Assembly: GCA_023435985.1 (NCBI GenBank)
Contig: JAEZKY010000329.1
Location: 1-40,774 of the forward strand
DNA from: Bacillota bacterium
Lineage (GTDB): Bacteria; Bacillota; Clostridia; Clostridiales; Clostridiaceae
DNA length: 40,774 bases
Direction of reading: 5' to 3'
Positions 25,316-34,107 of this stretch are shown here, piece by piece. The stretch's first letter is position 1. Each line of letters begins with the position of its first letter. The notes under the pieces are model-generated. The model had not been told where the DNA came from. It saw only the letters and a program-made list of their open reading frames with translations, and did not search any database. Both the position numbers and the translations under genes were made by a program.

Positions 25316-26323
25316 GTGGAGGATAGAATTTTATATGGTACAGTAATTGTGACATATAGATGTAATGCACATTGTAATATGTGTGATTGTTGGAAAGATC
25401 CAACCAAACAATCGGAAGAGATTACAATAGAAGATATAAAAAAACTGCCAGAAATGGCCTTTACTAATATTACAGGAGGAGAACCGTTTATTCGTAAGGA
25501 TATTCCGGATATTGTAAGAGAATTGTATAAGAAATCTAACCGTATTGTTATTTCTACAAATGGATATTTTACAGATCGGATCATAGAACTTTGCGAGGAA
25601 TTCCCGAAAATTGGTATAAGAATCTCAATTGAAGGACTTGAAGAAACTAATAATACCATTCGTGGTCTAAAAGATGGATTTAATCGTGGATATGGCACCT
25701 TGAGGAAGCTGGTTGAGAAGAGGCATCCTGATGTTGGGTTTGGCATGACAGTACAAGATATGAATTGCGAAGATCTTGTTCCACTTTATAAAATATCAGA
25801 TGAATTAGGGATGGAGTTTGCTACAGCAACTCTTCATAATTCTTTTTATTTTAGGAAAACAACAAATAAAATTGATAATAAATACAATGTAGCTAAGAGC
25901 TTTGAAAAGTTAAATAATGAATTGTTAAAAAGTAAATCTCCCAAAAAGTGGTTTAGAGCATATTTTAATCATGGACTTATTAATTATATTTATGGTCAAA
26001 AAAGGCTTTTACCATGTGATATGTCTAATAATGCTTTTTTTATAGACCCATTTTGTGATGTTATTCCATGTAATGGAATGAAGGAGAAAGCAGTCATGGG
26101 AAATCTTAAAAGTCAATCATGGGACGAGCTATGGAATTCAAAGCAGGCGGATGAAGTTCGCAGATGTACTAAAAATTGTGATAGAAATTGTTGGATGATT
26201 GGAAGTGCTTCTCCAGCAATGCATAAGTATATTTGGGTGCCAGCTTTGTGGGTTGTTAAGCACAAAATTTTTAAAAGAAATAAATATAGTTTGAAAGAAA
26301 ATAAATTCATTACTTCTAACTAG
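25316..26323 (+). CDS. Radical SAM protein with Cys-rich (SPASM/twitch-like) C-terminus
   Basis: I start at GTG 25316, seven bases after AGGAGG; the in-frame ATG at 25292 lies upstream of that site. The 335-residue protein has the cluster motif CNAHCNMC (C16, C20, C23), followed by NITGGEPFIRKDIPDIV and RISIEGLEETNNTIRG, the usual TIM-barrel strands. The C-terminal part has further Cys clusters: PCDMSNN, FCDVIPCNG and CTKNCDRNC. GNLKSQSWDELWNS also lies here and is typical of SPASM or twitch domains that bind auxiliary Fe-S clusters. Located among glycosyltransferases, it may modify a sugar or lipid intermediate, but SPASM proteins often act on peptides. Substrate unknown. Confidence 0.85.
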   Translation: MEDRILYGTVIVTYRCNAHCNMCDCWKDPTKQSEEITIEDIKKLPEMAFTNITGGEPFIRKDIPDIVRELYKKSNRIVISTNGYFTDRIIELCEEFPKIGIRISIEGLEETNNTIRGLKDGFNRGYGTLRKLVEKRHPDVGFGMTVQDMNCEDLVPLYKISDELGMEFATATLHNSFYFRKTTNKIDNKYNVAKSFEKLNNELLKSKSPKKWFRAYFNHGLINYIYGQKRLLPCDMSNNAFFIDPFCDVIPCNGMKEKAVMGNLKSQSWDELWNSKQADEVRRCTKNCDRNCWMIGSASPAMHKYIWVPALWVVKHKIFKRNKYSLKENKFITSN

Positions 26324-26336
26324 GAAGGAGGCTAAT

Positions 26337-27446
26337 ATGAAAATTTTGATTATAAATCCGATTCTGTATACATCAGAAACTAATTCAATACCTAAAGTGA
26401 ACTCAATTAAAGATACGATGATTTATACTTTGTGTTTAGGTTTTTTAAAGTTAGGACATGAACCTGTACTTTTGTCTTCGGCAGATTATCGTCCACTAAA
26501 AGATGAGGAATACCCGATTCAAATAGTATTTTTGAATTGTCTATTGAAAAAAATATTTCCTCCACGCTGCATTCCGTTCTCACCTTCTATAGTTAGATAT
26601 TTATGGAATAATAAGAACAAATTCGATTTAGTAATTTCTAGTGAAGTCTTTGCAATTTCATCATTGATTGCAGCAATTGTTGCAAAAAAGAAGACTATTA
26701 TTTGGCATGAACTTGGTGCACACAATAAGATTTTGAAAAAAATACCATCTAAAATTTGGTATAACATTTTTGGAAGAACAATTTTCCGAAATGTAATAAT
26801 TGTTCCACGTTCTAATATAGCTTATAAATTTATATGTAAATATTGTAAAAACGTCTCTGAAAGCTATATCGATCATTGTGTTAATTTAAAGCAATTTGAA
26901 ATTAGTAACATAAAAAACAAGCAATTTATTGTGATTTCACAATTAATAACCAGAAAGAAAATTAATGGAATTATAGCAGCATTCTCGGCGTTTTTAAAAA
27001 AATATGACAATGAATTTAAGCTATACATTTTTGGAAGAGGAAATTTGGAGAATGATTTGAGAAATCAAGTTAAAGAACTTGAAATTATGGATTCAGTCAA
27101 GTTTATGGGATTTAAAAGTCATAATGATATTGTAAATGTATTATCGAAATCTAAAGCTTTGCTTGTAAATACAGAAAAGGATAATAATATGGTTTCAATT
27201 ATAGAGTCTATTGCTGCAGGAACACCTGTATTAACTAATGAAGTGCCTTTTAATTCAGCATATATTAAAGGAAGTAAACTAGGAATAGTTAAGAATAGAT
27301 GGGGAGAGGACGAACTATATGAGATAAGTCAAAACAACGATTTTTATTTGAACAATTGTCTTAAATATCGTGAAGTACTTTCTAATACATATTGTTCTAG
27401 TAAATTTGTTGAATTATTTAAGCAGATAATCCAATTAAACATGTAA
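26337..27446 (+). CDS. Glycosyltransferase family 4-like protein
   Basis: A 369-residue GT-B type protein, more divergent than the other two. The N-terminus MKILIINPILYTSE begins the acceptor domain, and an Arg/Pro-containing helix (FSPSIVRYLWNNK) follows. The donor domain starts near 195 (FIVISQLITRKKINGIIAAF). It has KLYIFGRGNLENDLR and the GT4-like NMVSIIESIAAGTPVLTNEVPF near 285-306, with Glu in the expected place. AAGGAGG precedes the ATG, and only 13 bases separate it from the radical SAM gene. Probably a cytoplasmic glycosyltransferase for the repeat unit. Confidence 0.85.
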   Translation: MKILIINPILYTSETNSIPKVNSIKDTMIYTLCLGFLKLGHEPVLLSSADYRPLKDEEYPIQIVFLNCLLKKIFPPRCIPFSPSIVRYLWNNKNKFDLVISSEVFAISSLIAAIVAKKKTIIWHELGAHNKILKKIPSKIWYNIFGRTIFRNVIIVPRSNIAYKFICKYCKNVSESYIDHCVNLKQFEISNIKNKQFIVISQLITRKKINGIIAAFSAFLKKYDNEFKLYIFGRGNLENDLRNQVKELEIMDSVKFMGFKSHNDIVNVLSKSKALLVNTEKDNNMVSIIESIAAGTPVLTNEVPFNSAYIKGSKLGIVKNRWGEDELYEISQNNDFYLNNCLKYREVLSNTYCSSKFVELFKQIIQLNM

Positions 27447-27514
27447 TAAATATAAAGTGTTATTTACTAACTGGATTAAAGTTAAAAAATAGAAAATAAG
27501 ATATAGAGGTTTTT

Positions 27515-28765
27515 ATGCGAATTAGAAATATTAAATTAAATGAATTTATTATTATTTTGATAGGTATTATATTCATATGGCAAGTGATATTACAAAATTA
27601 TATTTCTATATTTCAATACTTTGATGAAATAATTTCATGCATATTTTTTATGTATTTTATTATGTCAATTTTAATAAAAAATTCTATTAAAAAAATTGAT
27701 CTAGCTATTATTATAATAATGTTCTTAATTATCATCATTGGTTTATTAGGAAATTATAAGGCACATATTCAAGAAGAATATAACCCTATATTAATGGATA
27801 TAGGAAATACGTTTAAATTCTGCTTGATTTTTTTGGGGGCAAAAACATATTTTGAAAAATTTCATAATAAAAAAGTAATTATTACTGTATTAGGAAAATG
27901 CATACGTGCAATTATAATACCAGGTGTTATATGTGCTTTAATGAATTTAGTAACTAATATTAATATGTATTATGATGTTAGATATGGTATTAGATCGTTT
28001 CAATTCATCTTTAATCATGCAGGGGATTTATATCGTGCTTGTTTGCTAATGCTGATGATTTTAACTATTGATTTAAGCTATTATCGAAATGAAAATGAAC
28101 TGATAAAGAAGAAAATTTATATAATTTTAATGTTATTTTTATTAATTTCGACACTTAGATCATTAGCAATAATATCAGCAATAATATATTTATTCGGATA
28201 TTATGTTTTTATTATGAATAAACATATACAGATTAAGTTTAGATATATAGCTATTATAAGCATTATAAGTATTGCGGTAGGCTATTCAAATTTTACTTTT
28301 TATTTTCTTAATGATACCACAGCACGTGCAATTTTATTGAGATATGGATTATTTACAATGAAAACATATTTTCCATTGGGAGCTGGCTTTGCAACTTATG
28401 GTTCTTATGCAGCTAAATTGTATTATTCAAGGTTGTATAACTTATATAATTTTTCGGATTATTTTGGGTTGAGTAAGGAACTGGGAAATTTTTTGGATGA
28501 CAATTATTGGCCCTATATCTTCGGAGAATTTGGGTTCATTGGAACAGTATTAACTATTATGTTGTTATACTACATATTTAAGGCAGCATATAAATCTATA
28601 CGAATAAATAATCAGGCCAGATTTGCTAATTTATTTGGATTTACATCTATGGTTTTAGCCAGCTTTGCATCTCCGAGTTTTTCGCATACTACAGCAGTTT
28701 CAATGTTTTTTATTATTGCTTTAATTTCAACATTTAGTAATTCAAATAAACACACGGTGGAATAG
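27515..28765 (+). CDS. Wzy-like O-antigen polymerase/ligase family membrane protein
   Basis: A 416-residue polytopic membrane protein with about ten hydrophobic helices and a large extracytoplasmic loop between about 260 and 340. That loop contains FPLGAGFATYGSYAAKLYY and WPYIFGEFGFIGTVL, a pattern seen in O-antigen polymerase and ligase proteins (Wzy/WaaL-like). In a locus that also has a Wzx flippase and a Wzz-like regulator, polymerisation of lipid-linked repeats outside the membrane is the expected role. Sequence identity in this family is low, so the call rests on topology and context. It is followed closely by the flippase gene. Confidence 0.8.
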   Translation: MRIRNIKLNEFIIILIGIIFIWQVILQNYISIFQYFDEIISCIFFMYFIMSILIKNSIKKIDLAIIIIMFLIIIIGLLGNYKAHIQEEYNPILMDIGNTFKFCLIFLGAKTYFEKFHNKKVIITVLGKCIRAIIIPGVICALMNLVTNINMYYDVRYGIRSFQFIFNHAGDLYRACLLMLMILTIDLSYYRNENELIKKKIYIILMLFLLISTLRSLAIISAIIYLFGYYVFIMNKHIQIKFRYIAIISIISIAVGYSNFTFYFLNDTTARAILLRYGLFTMKTYFPLGAGFATYGSYAAKLYYSRLYNLYNFSDYFGLSKELGNFLDDNYWPYIFGEFGFIGTVLTIMLLYYIFKAAYKSIRINNQARFANLFGFTSMVLASFASPSFSHTTAVSMFFIIALISTFSNSNKHTVE

Positions 28766-28789
28766 ATAAAATTTTATTTGGAGGTATAC

Positions 28790-30262
28790 ATGACGAGTGT
28801 TAAAAAGAATTTTGCTTATGAAACTTTTCTACAGATGTTGATGGTAATAACGCCATTATTAACAGCTCCTTATATAGCCCGTATATTTGGTCCGGAAAAA
28901 AATGCAATTTATTCATATACCTATTCAGTTGCATATTATTTTAGTATATTTGCTATGCTTGGCATTGAGAGCTATGGAAATAGAAGCATTGCTGGTGTTC
29001 AGGAGGATAGAGAAAAACGCAGCACTGCATTTTCTGAAATTTATGCAATTCAATTAATAACATCGGTAACTTTAATTATATTTTATATTATATATGTACA
29101 TGTATTTGTAACAAATAATAAATTGATATCGTTCTTACAAATATTTAGTATAATATCAACACTTTTCAACATAAACTGGTTTTTTTGGGGGATGGAAGAA
29201 TTTAGAATTACTGTGATTAGAAGTTCGATTATAAAATTGTGTTCGGTAATTTTTATATTTGTATTTGTCAGATCTAAAGAAAATTTATGGATATATACAC
29301 TTATAATGTCAACTAATATGCTTATACAACAGATTGTAATGTGGTTTTTTATTCCTAAATATATTGATATTAAAATTCCCCATATTAAGAATACTTTTAG
29401 ACATTTTAAACCTAATTTGATTTTATTTATTCCTGTGATTTCTCTTAGTATGTACACTTATTTAGATAAAGTTATGTTAGGGAATATGGGGACAATGTTA
29501 GAAGTCGGATTTTACGCAAGTGCTGATAGAATAATAGATATTCCAATGAGCATAATTTATGGAATTGGAATAGTTATGCTTCCTAGAATGTCAAAGCTCT
29601 TTAGTGAGAAAAAAGAATATGAAGCGGAAACATATATTAATAATTCATTATTGATAATCATATTTATTAGTACTGCATTGATGTTTGGAATATCATCTAT
29701 TGCTACAGAATTTGTGCCAATTTTTTTTGGAAGTGGTTATGAGCCTTGTATTGACATAACAATATTATTAACACCAGTTATATTAATTAAAGCCTGGTCT
29801 AATGTAATTCGAACTCAGTATTTAATTCCCCAAAATAAGAATAAAGAATACATTTCCTCTGTTCTAATTGGAGCTATAATAAATTTCATTTTCAATTATC
29901 TGTTAATTCCACGATATGGAGTAAATGGAGTTGTTGTTGGAACATTAATTGCTGAGTTCAGCGTAGCAATAATTAATACAAAATATATCAATAAATATAC
30001 GAACATCTTCAATATATTGTTTAAAGGTATGTTGTTTTTAATTGATGGGATAATAATGATGGTTTTTATTGAAATATTAAAAAATAACTTGAATATTAAT
30101 TCAAAATTAATATTAATATTAATTGAAATTATTACTGGAAGTTTTATTTATTGCATATTATCAATAGTTACTTTTAAATTCATAAAATTTCAACCTTTCT
30201 ATGCATTTGAAAATAAAGTAATAAAGTACTTAAAGTCCACAAATATAAGTAGAATAAATTAA
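28790..30262 (+). CDS. Oligosaccharide flippase (Wzx, MOP superfamily)
   Basis: A 490-residue membrane protein with about twelve to fourteen helices. The N-terminus matches Wzx/RfbX-like flippases: NFAYETFLQMLMVITPLLTA, followed by APYIARIFGPEKNAIYSYTY and GIESYGNRSIA. So do WFFWGMEEFRIT-like and YLDKVMLGNMGTMLEVGFY segments. I start at ATG 28790, after TTTGGAGG; the in-frame TTG at 28778 lies inside that site. It is predicted to move undecaprenyl-linked repeat units across the membrane for polymerisation by the adjacent Wzy-like protein. Confidence 0.92.
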   Translation: MTSVKKNFAYETFLQMLMVITPLLTAPYIARIFGPEKNAIYSYTYSVAYYFSIFAMLGIESYGNRSIAGVQEDREKRSTAFSEIYAIQLITSVTLIIFYIIYVHVFVTNNKLISFLQIFSIISTLFNINWFFWGMEEFRITVIRSSIIKLCSVIFIFVFVRSKENLWIYTLIMSTNMLIQQIVMWFFIPKYIDIKIPHIKNTFRHFKPNLILFIPVISLSMYTYLDKVMLGNMGTMLEVGFYASADRIIDIPMSIIYGIGIVMLPRMSKLFSEKKEYEAETYINNSLLIIIFISTALMFGISSIATEFVPIFFGSGYEPCIDITILLTPVILIKAWSNVIRTQYLIPQNKNKEYISSVLIGAIINFIFNYLLIPRYGVNGVVVGTLIAEFSVAIINTKYINKYTNIFNILFKGMLFLIDGIIMMVFIEILKNNLNINSKLILILIEIITGSFIYCILSIVTFKFIKFQPFYAFENKVIKYLKSTNISRIN

Positions 30263-30384
30263 AAGCTATGTTGAGATAATCAATATTATATTAAGTATAT
30301 TATATATACAATTAAGTGTTTTTTATTAATTTGAATTTTTTTATATTCTGATAATTAAATAATTTTATATGAAGGTGTGATGAA

Positions 30385-30873
30385 GTGAAAAAAATAATTA
30401 TATTTTTATGTGTATTTTGGATGGGATTTATATTCTATATGTCTAGCATTAATGGAGAAATTTCTCACCAAGAAAGTAAGAAAATAGTTAACTTAATTGA
30501 AAGTAATATGGTGGACAAACAAATTAATGAAAAAAATAAAATGCCAAACATGATTAAAGAAAATCAAATTAAAGAAAATAAGTTAGATTATATAATTAGA
30601 AAAAATGCTCATGCATTTTTATATATGATATTAGGAATTTTAGTTGCTAATGCTGCTTATATTTTCAATAAACTTAGAAAAGATACGATAGGCTATGTAC
30701 TGTTTGTATGTTTGTTTTATGCTGTAACTGATGAGTTTCATCAATCATTTATACCAGGAAGAACATCTTTGGTTAGTGATATTTTAGTTGATTTTATAGG
30801 AACTTTATTTGGATTAATAATATTCTACTTAGTTTGTTGCTATAGAAATAAAAGAAGGAAAGATTTTATATAA
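30385..30873 (+). CDS. VanZ-like family membrane protein
   Basis: A 162-residue protein starting at GTG 30385, seven bases after AAGGTG. It has an N-terminal span (KKIIIFLCVFWMGFIFYMSS) ending in the Ser-Ser motif usual for VanZ-like proteins, and a charged Lys/Asn/Glu-rich loop (about 25-68). Then comes RKNAHAFLYMILGILVANA and a final part with AVTDEFHQSFIPGRTSLVSD and two more spans. The His/Asp/Glu/Gln residues in NAHAF and TDEFHQ are the conserved features of the family. VanZ-like proteins often occur in cell-envelope and polysaccharide loci; their biochemical function is not established. Confidence 0.88.
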   Translation: MKKIIIFLCVFWMGFIFYMSSINGEISHQESKKIVNLIESNMVDKQINEKNKMPNMIKENQIKENKLDYIIRKNAHAFLYMILGILVANAAYIFNKLRKDTIGYVLFVCLFYAVTDEFHQSFIPGRTSLVSDILVDFIGTLFGLIIFYLVCCYRNKRRKDFI

Positions 30874-31112
30874 ATAAATATTTTTCTATATGCTTCTAAA
30901 ATATAAATTATGTAAATATATATGATTATAGTATATAAACGTTACTATTGAGAAGTATAGATAAAAAAATAAATCTTATTCGCCTGCTAGATTTTTCTTA
31001 CACTTGCGTAAAAAGTCTCCGTTTCCACCAACAGTCGTCTGTGATTTTGTTTTTAAAAAGTATTGTGATCATATAACATAATAAAGATTTAGGTAAAGAA
31101 AGAGGGATGAGT
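30874..31112. other. Intergenic region with a GC-richer island before the wzz-like gene
   Basis: Mostly AT-rich, but 30978-31042 is noticeably GC-richer. It contains a bulged hairpin (GATTTTTCTTAC near 30989 with GTAAAAAGTC near 31008-31017). On the minus strand the island reads a short open piece ending VGGNGDFLRKCKKNLAGE and a stop, possibly the end of a lost gene. I see no confident promoter. Confidence 0.35.
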
Positions 31113-31859
31113 ATGGAAGAAATAGATCTAAGGATAAAAGATGTAGTAGTAATATTAGCGCACAAATGGAAAATGATATTCTCAATTACAATAGTGATAA
31201 TTTTAGTTATAGGAATTGCTAGCTTCTTTGTTATGAAACCCGTTTATGAAGTAAATACAAAGGTTTTTATAGGCAAAGAAGAATCAAATCGAGCAGAATA
31301 TAATAATAGCGATGTTATAATGTATGAAAATTTGATGGAGACATATTCAGAGTTAATTAAAGCTAATGATTTGATCAAAAATGCAATTGATAAAAATAAT
31401 TTAGAGGTAACACCTGAGGAAGTAAGTAACAGTTTAAAAATTACTCCAGTGACTGACACACAAATATTGCAAATAAGCTATCAAAACCAAGACAGTGCAT
31501 TAGCTAAAAATGTAATAACGTCAGTGGTTGAAGAATTTATACATGAATCTAAGGAACTCATACCAAATGGAACGGTAACAGTAATAGAAAGTGCAGAACT
31601 ACCAGAAGAACCTGTAAGCCCTAATAAGTTTAAAAATATATTAGTAGCGTGTATAGCTGGAATTATATTTGGAAGTGGACTAGCTTTATTATTAGAGTAT
31701 ATGGATGATACATTTAAAACAAAGGAACAGATAGAAAAAGTAATTGAAATACCTGTAATAGGAGTAATACCTTGTGAAGAAAAAAAATGTACAAGTAAGA
31801 AGAAACACATAAAAAGAAAAGATAAAAGTATAAAAGAATCAATATTATATGAAAATTAA
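31113..31859 (+). CDS. Chain-length/export regulator (Wzz/CapA/YveK family)
   Basis: A 248-residue protein. The start is ATG 31113, seven bases after AGAGGG; the in-frame ATG at 31107 is too close to that site. Two membrane helices flank an extracytoplasmic domain: one near 22-44 (MIFSITIVIILVIGIASFF) and one near 175-195 (ILVACIAGIIFGSGLALLLE). The Pro-rich motif ELPEEPVSPNKFKN before the second helix is the signature of polysaccharide co-polymerases. The cytoplasmic tail is basic and activates a partner tyrosine kinase in known systems. The next gene, only 23 bases away, encodes that kinase. Confidence 0.93.
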   Translation: MEEIDLRIKDVVVILAHKWKMIFSITIVIILVIGIASFFVMKPVYEVNTKVFIGKEESNRAEYNNSDVIMYENLMETYSELIKANDLIKNAIDKNNLEVTPEEVSNSLKITPVTDTQILQISYQNQDSALAKNVITSVVEEFIHESKELIPNGTVTVIESAELPEEPVSPNKFKNILVACIAGIIFGSGLALLLEYMDDTFKTKEQIEKVIEIPVIGVIPCEEKKCTSKKKHIKRKDKSIKESILYEN

Positions 31860-31882
31860 TTTATTAAAGCTGGAGGAAAAAA

Positions 31883-32533
31883 ATGTTTATTGTTGAAGAT
31901 AAACCAAAATCTATGGAGGCAGAATCGTATAGAACTTTAAGAACTAATATACAATATTCTTCTATTGATAAAAAAATTAGGAGCATTGTTATAACTAGTG
32001 CGCGTCCTGAAGAAGGAAAGTCAACTGTGTCAGGAAATTTAGCATTATCATTTGCCCAAAATGGGAAAAAAGTAATAATTATAGATTGTGATTTAAGGAA
32101 ACCTTCTATGCATAAAAAATTTAATATATCCAATCTATATGGCCTTTCAGAAGTGTTGATAGAAAAAGAAACTCTAGATAATGCAATTCAAGAATATAAT
32201 CCTAATCTTTGTGTATTAACAAGTGGTAAAATACCACCTAATCCAGCAGAAATGATAAATTCGAATTCAATGAATAATTTATTGCAGGAGCTTAAAGATG
32301 AGTATGATTTTATTATAATAGACAGTCCCCCATTAGAAAATGTAACTGATGGTCAAATTTTATCAGCCAAGGTGGATGGGACTATTCTTGTTATAAAAGC
32401 TGGAGATAGTAAAATGGATGCAGTAAAGGAAGCAAAAAATCTTTTAAACAAAGTTGGGGCTAATATAATAGGAATAGTAATGAATCAAGTGAGGAAAAAT
32501 AAAAAAGATTATTATTATTATGAAGCGGACTAA
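31883..32533 (+). CDS. CpsD/CapB-family tyrosine autokinase
   Basis: A 216-residue BY-kinase that controls polysaccharide polymerisation and export with the preceding membrane adaptor. Motifs: the N-terminal ESYRTLRTNIQYSS, Walker A SARPEEGKSTVSGN near 50-63, Walker A' IIIDCDLRKP near 75-84, and Walker B FIIIDSPPLENVTDG near 140-154. The C-terminus ends in a cluster of four tyrosines (KKDYYYYEAD), the expected autophosphorylation tail. GGAGG precedes the ATG. No terminator separates it from the nucleotidyltransferase gene 75 bases downstream, so the RiPP-like cluster may be read from the same transcript. Confidence 0.94.
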   Translation: MFIVEDKPKSMEAESYRTLRTNIQYSSIDKKIRSIVITSARPEEGKSTVSGNLALSFAQNGKKVIIIDCDLRKPSMHKKFNISNLYGLSEVLIEKETLDNAIQEYNPNLCVLTSGKIPPNPAEMINSNSMNNLLQELKDEYDFIIIDSPPLENVTDGQILSAKVDGTILVIKAGDSKMDAVKEAKNLLNKVGANIIGIVMNQVRKNKKDYYYYEAD

Positions 32534-32608
32534 AGTAAAATAAATAGATAAAGTTGCATTTTGGTGAAGAAGATAGTTATTAATTATATTAATTTATAGG
32601 AGAAAAGG

Positions 32609-33787
32609 ATGGAGTTATATAAAAAGCAATTGTTAAATATTCTGAATTGCTCAATAAGTAATAAGAAATTTTATGAATATGAAAAAGATGAAATGAAGTG
32701 GGAAAAGATTATAGAGGAAGCAGATAGACATAAAATAAGTGCCTTGATATATAATTCAATTAATAAAGAAACATTAAAAACTATTGACCCCAATATATTA
32801 AATAAGTGGAAAATTAATATTTTGCAATCCAATATTATACAAATTAATATGTTGAATTATGCAAGAGAAATACTTTTAGGTTTACAGCAAAATGGAATTA
32901 AAGTTATAGTTTTAAAAGGGATAATATTAAAGAGCTTCTACCAAAGATATGAATTTAGGACAATGTACGATTTAGATATATTAGTTCATACAAGAAATTA
33001 TGAGTTTGTGAAAGAGTATCTAAAAAAAATTGGATATGTTTGTGAAAAAAAAGGATCCCCAATTCATTCGAAATTTTATAATGAAAATAAATTAGTTGTA
33101 GAAGTTCATTGGAAACTTATAAATAAAGATTATTATATTGGTGATGAAGAGGAATTTGAAGAGAATATTTGGAAAAATACAAAGGAATTAAATATATATG
33201 GTATGAAGATTACAACACTTAGCGATGAAAATTTTTTAATACACATGCTTATGCATATGGCTGTTCATATAAAATGTAATGGGTTTGGTCTAAGACAATT
33301 GTATGACTTAGCGTTATTTTCCAAAATAAAATGTGAGCTGATAGAATGGGAAAATTTTAAGTATAGAGTTAATCAATATGGAATAATAGTATTTGTAGAA
33401 GGGCTTTACGCGGTGTGTGATAAGATATTTAAAATTCAAATACCATATTTCAATTTGAGAGATACAACTTTGAAGGAAGAACATATAAATTTACTTTTAA
33501 ATAATATTATTGATAGTGGGCTTGATGGAGAAATTAATTCGGATTTTAAGTTGAGATACAATAATAAAGCTATAAAAGTTATAAATATAGTATTCAAAAG
33601 TAGAAAGGAATTAGCACCAACATATAATTATGTTAAAAAATATTGTTTTTTACTTCCAATAGCTTGGGTTCATAGAATATTCAGAGTGATAAGAAAATAT
33701 GGATTGATAAATATATTTAGATATATGCAGCAAGAAATTGTAATAAGAGAAAGGAAGCTTAAAATAATAAATATATTTGATTTATAA
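32609..33787 (+). CDS. Nucleotidyltransferase family protein of RiPP/lasso-type clusters
   Basis: A 392-residue protein resembling the uncharacterised nucleotidyltransferase family (NTP_transf_5 type). The core shows GIKVIVLKGIILKSFYQRY near 96-114, then MYDLDILVHTRNYEFV with the acidic pair D121 and D123, and LVVEVHWKLINKDYY further on. MLMHMAVHIKCNGFGLRQLYDLALF is also typical. Relatives are encoded in some lasso-peptide clusters together with an HprK-like kinase. There, as I recall for pseudomycoidin, such a protein adds groups to the phosphorylated peptide. Here it immediately precedes the precursor peptide. It could tailor that peptide, but its substrate is not shown by sequence. Confidence 0.82.
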   Translation: MELYKKQLLNILNCSISNKKFYEYEKDEMKWEKIIEEADRHKISALIYNSINKETLKTIDPNILNKWKINILQSNIIQINMLNYAREILLGLQQNGIKVIVLKGIILKSFYQRYEFRTMYDLDILVHTRNYEFVKEYLKKIGYVCEKKGSPIHSKFYNENKLVVEVHWKLINKDYYIGDEEEFEENIWKNTKELNIYGMKITTLSDENFLIHMLMHMAVHIKCNGFGLRQLYDLALFSKIKCELIEWENFKYRVNQYGIIVFVEGLYAVCDKIFKIQIPYFNLRDTTLKEEHINLLLNNIIDSGLDGEINSDFKLRYNNKAIKVINIVFKSRKELAPTYNYVKKYCFLLPIAWVHRIFRVIRKYGLINIFRYMQQEIVIRERKLKIINIFDL

Positions 33788-33870
33788 ATCAAATGCTATA
33801 AAAACTAGACATATTTCTCAAAGAAAAAAACATATATTAATTAAGAAATACTTAATAAGGAGTTATAAAA

Positions 33871-34023
33871 ATGATCAAAAAAATATGGGAAAACCCGGAA
33901 ATAAGAATATTAGATATAAAAAAGGATACAGCTAAGTATAATTGTAAGTGTCCAAGCAATTCGGGAATATATAAACCACCACATCCGCATCCATGGAACC
34001 CTTGGTGGTGGTGGCCATGGTAA
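33871..34023 (+). CDS. Predicted RiPP precursor peptide with Trp/Pro/His-rich tail
   Basis: A 50-residue open frame too short for routine calling, with AAGGAG before its ATG and processing genes on both sides. The N-terminal leader MIKKIWENPEIRILDIKKDT carries WxxPxI (W6, P9, I11), close to the YxxPxL motif that PqqD-like B1 proteins bind in lasso leaders. A Thr (T20) lies near the expected cleavage region. The putative core (about K22-W50) has NCKCP (C25, C27), S29, S31, a KPPHPHP stretch and the end WNPWWWWPW, with six Trp in nine residues. No Asp or Glu occurs after D19, so a lasso-type isopeptide ring is excluded. The cleavage site, modification and activity are inferred, not seen. Confidence 0.82.
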   Translation: MIKKIWENPEIRILDIKKDTAKYNCKCPSNSGIYKPPHPHPWNPWWWWPW

Positions 34024-34107
34024 ATTTAATATTTATATTAAATGTATGAAATATCTAGAATTTTTTTGGTGTGTGATTTATGTCAGAATATCATTAGGAG
34101 AATATTA

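Noticed and set aside
31481..32133. Minus-strand frames opposite the wzz-like and CpsD genes
   Set aside because: They mirror the coding frames of well-supported genes and lack ribosome binding sites and family features.
34042..34107. Upstream extension of the B2 peptidase from ATG 34042
   Set aside because: No ribosome binding site precedes it, the extra 22 residues are not typical, and AGGAG is correctly spaced for ATG 34108.
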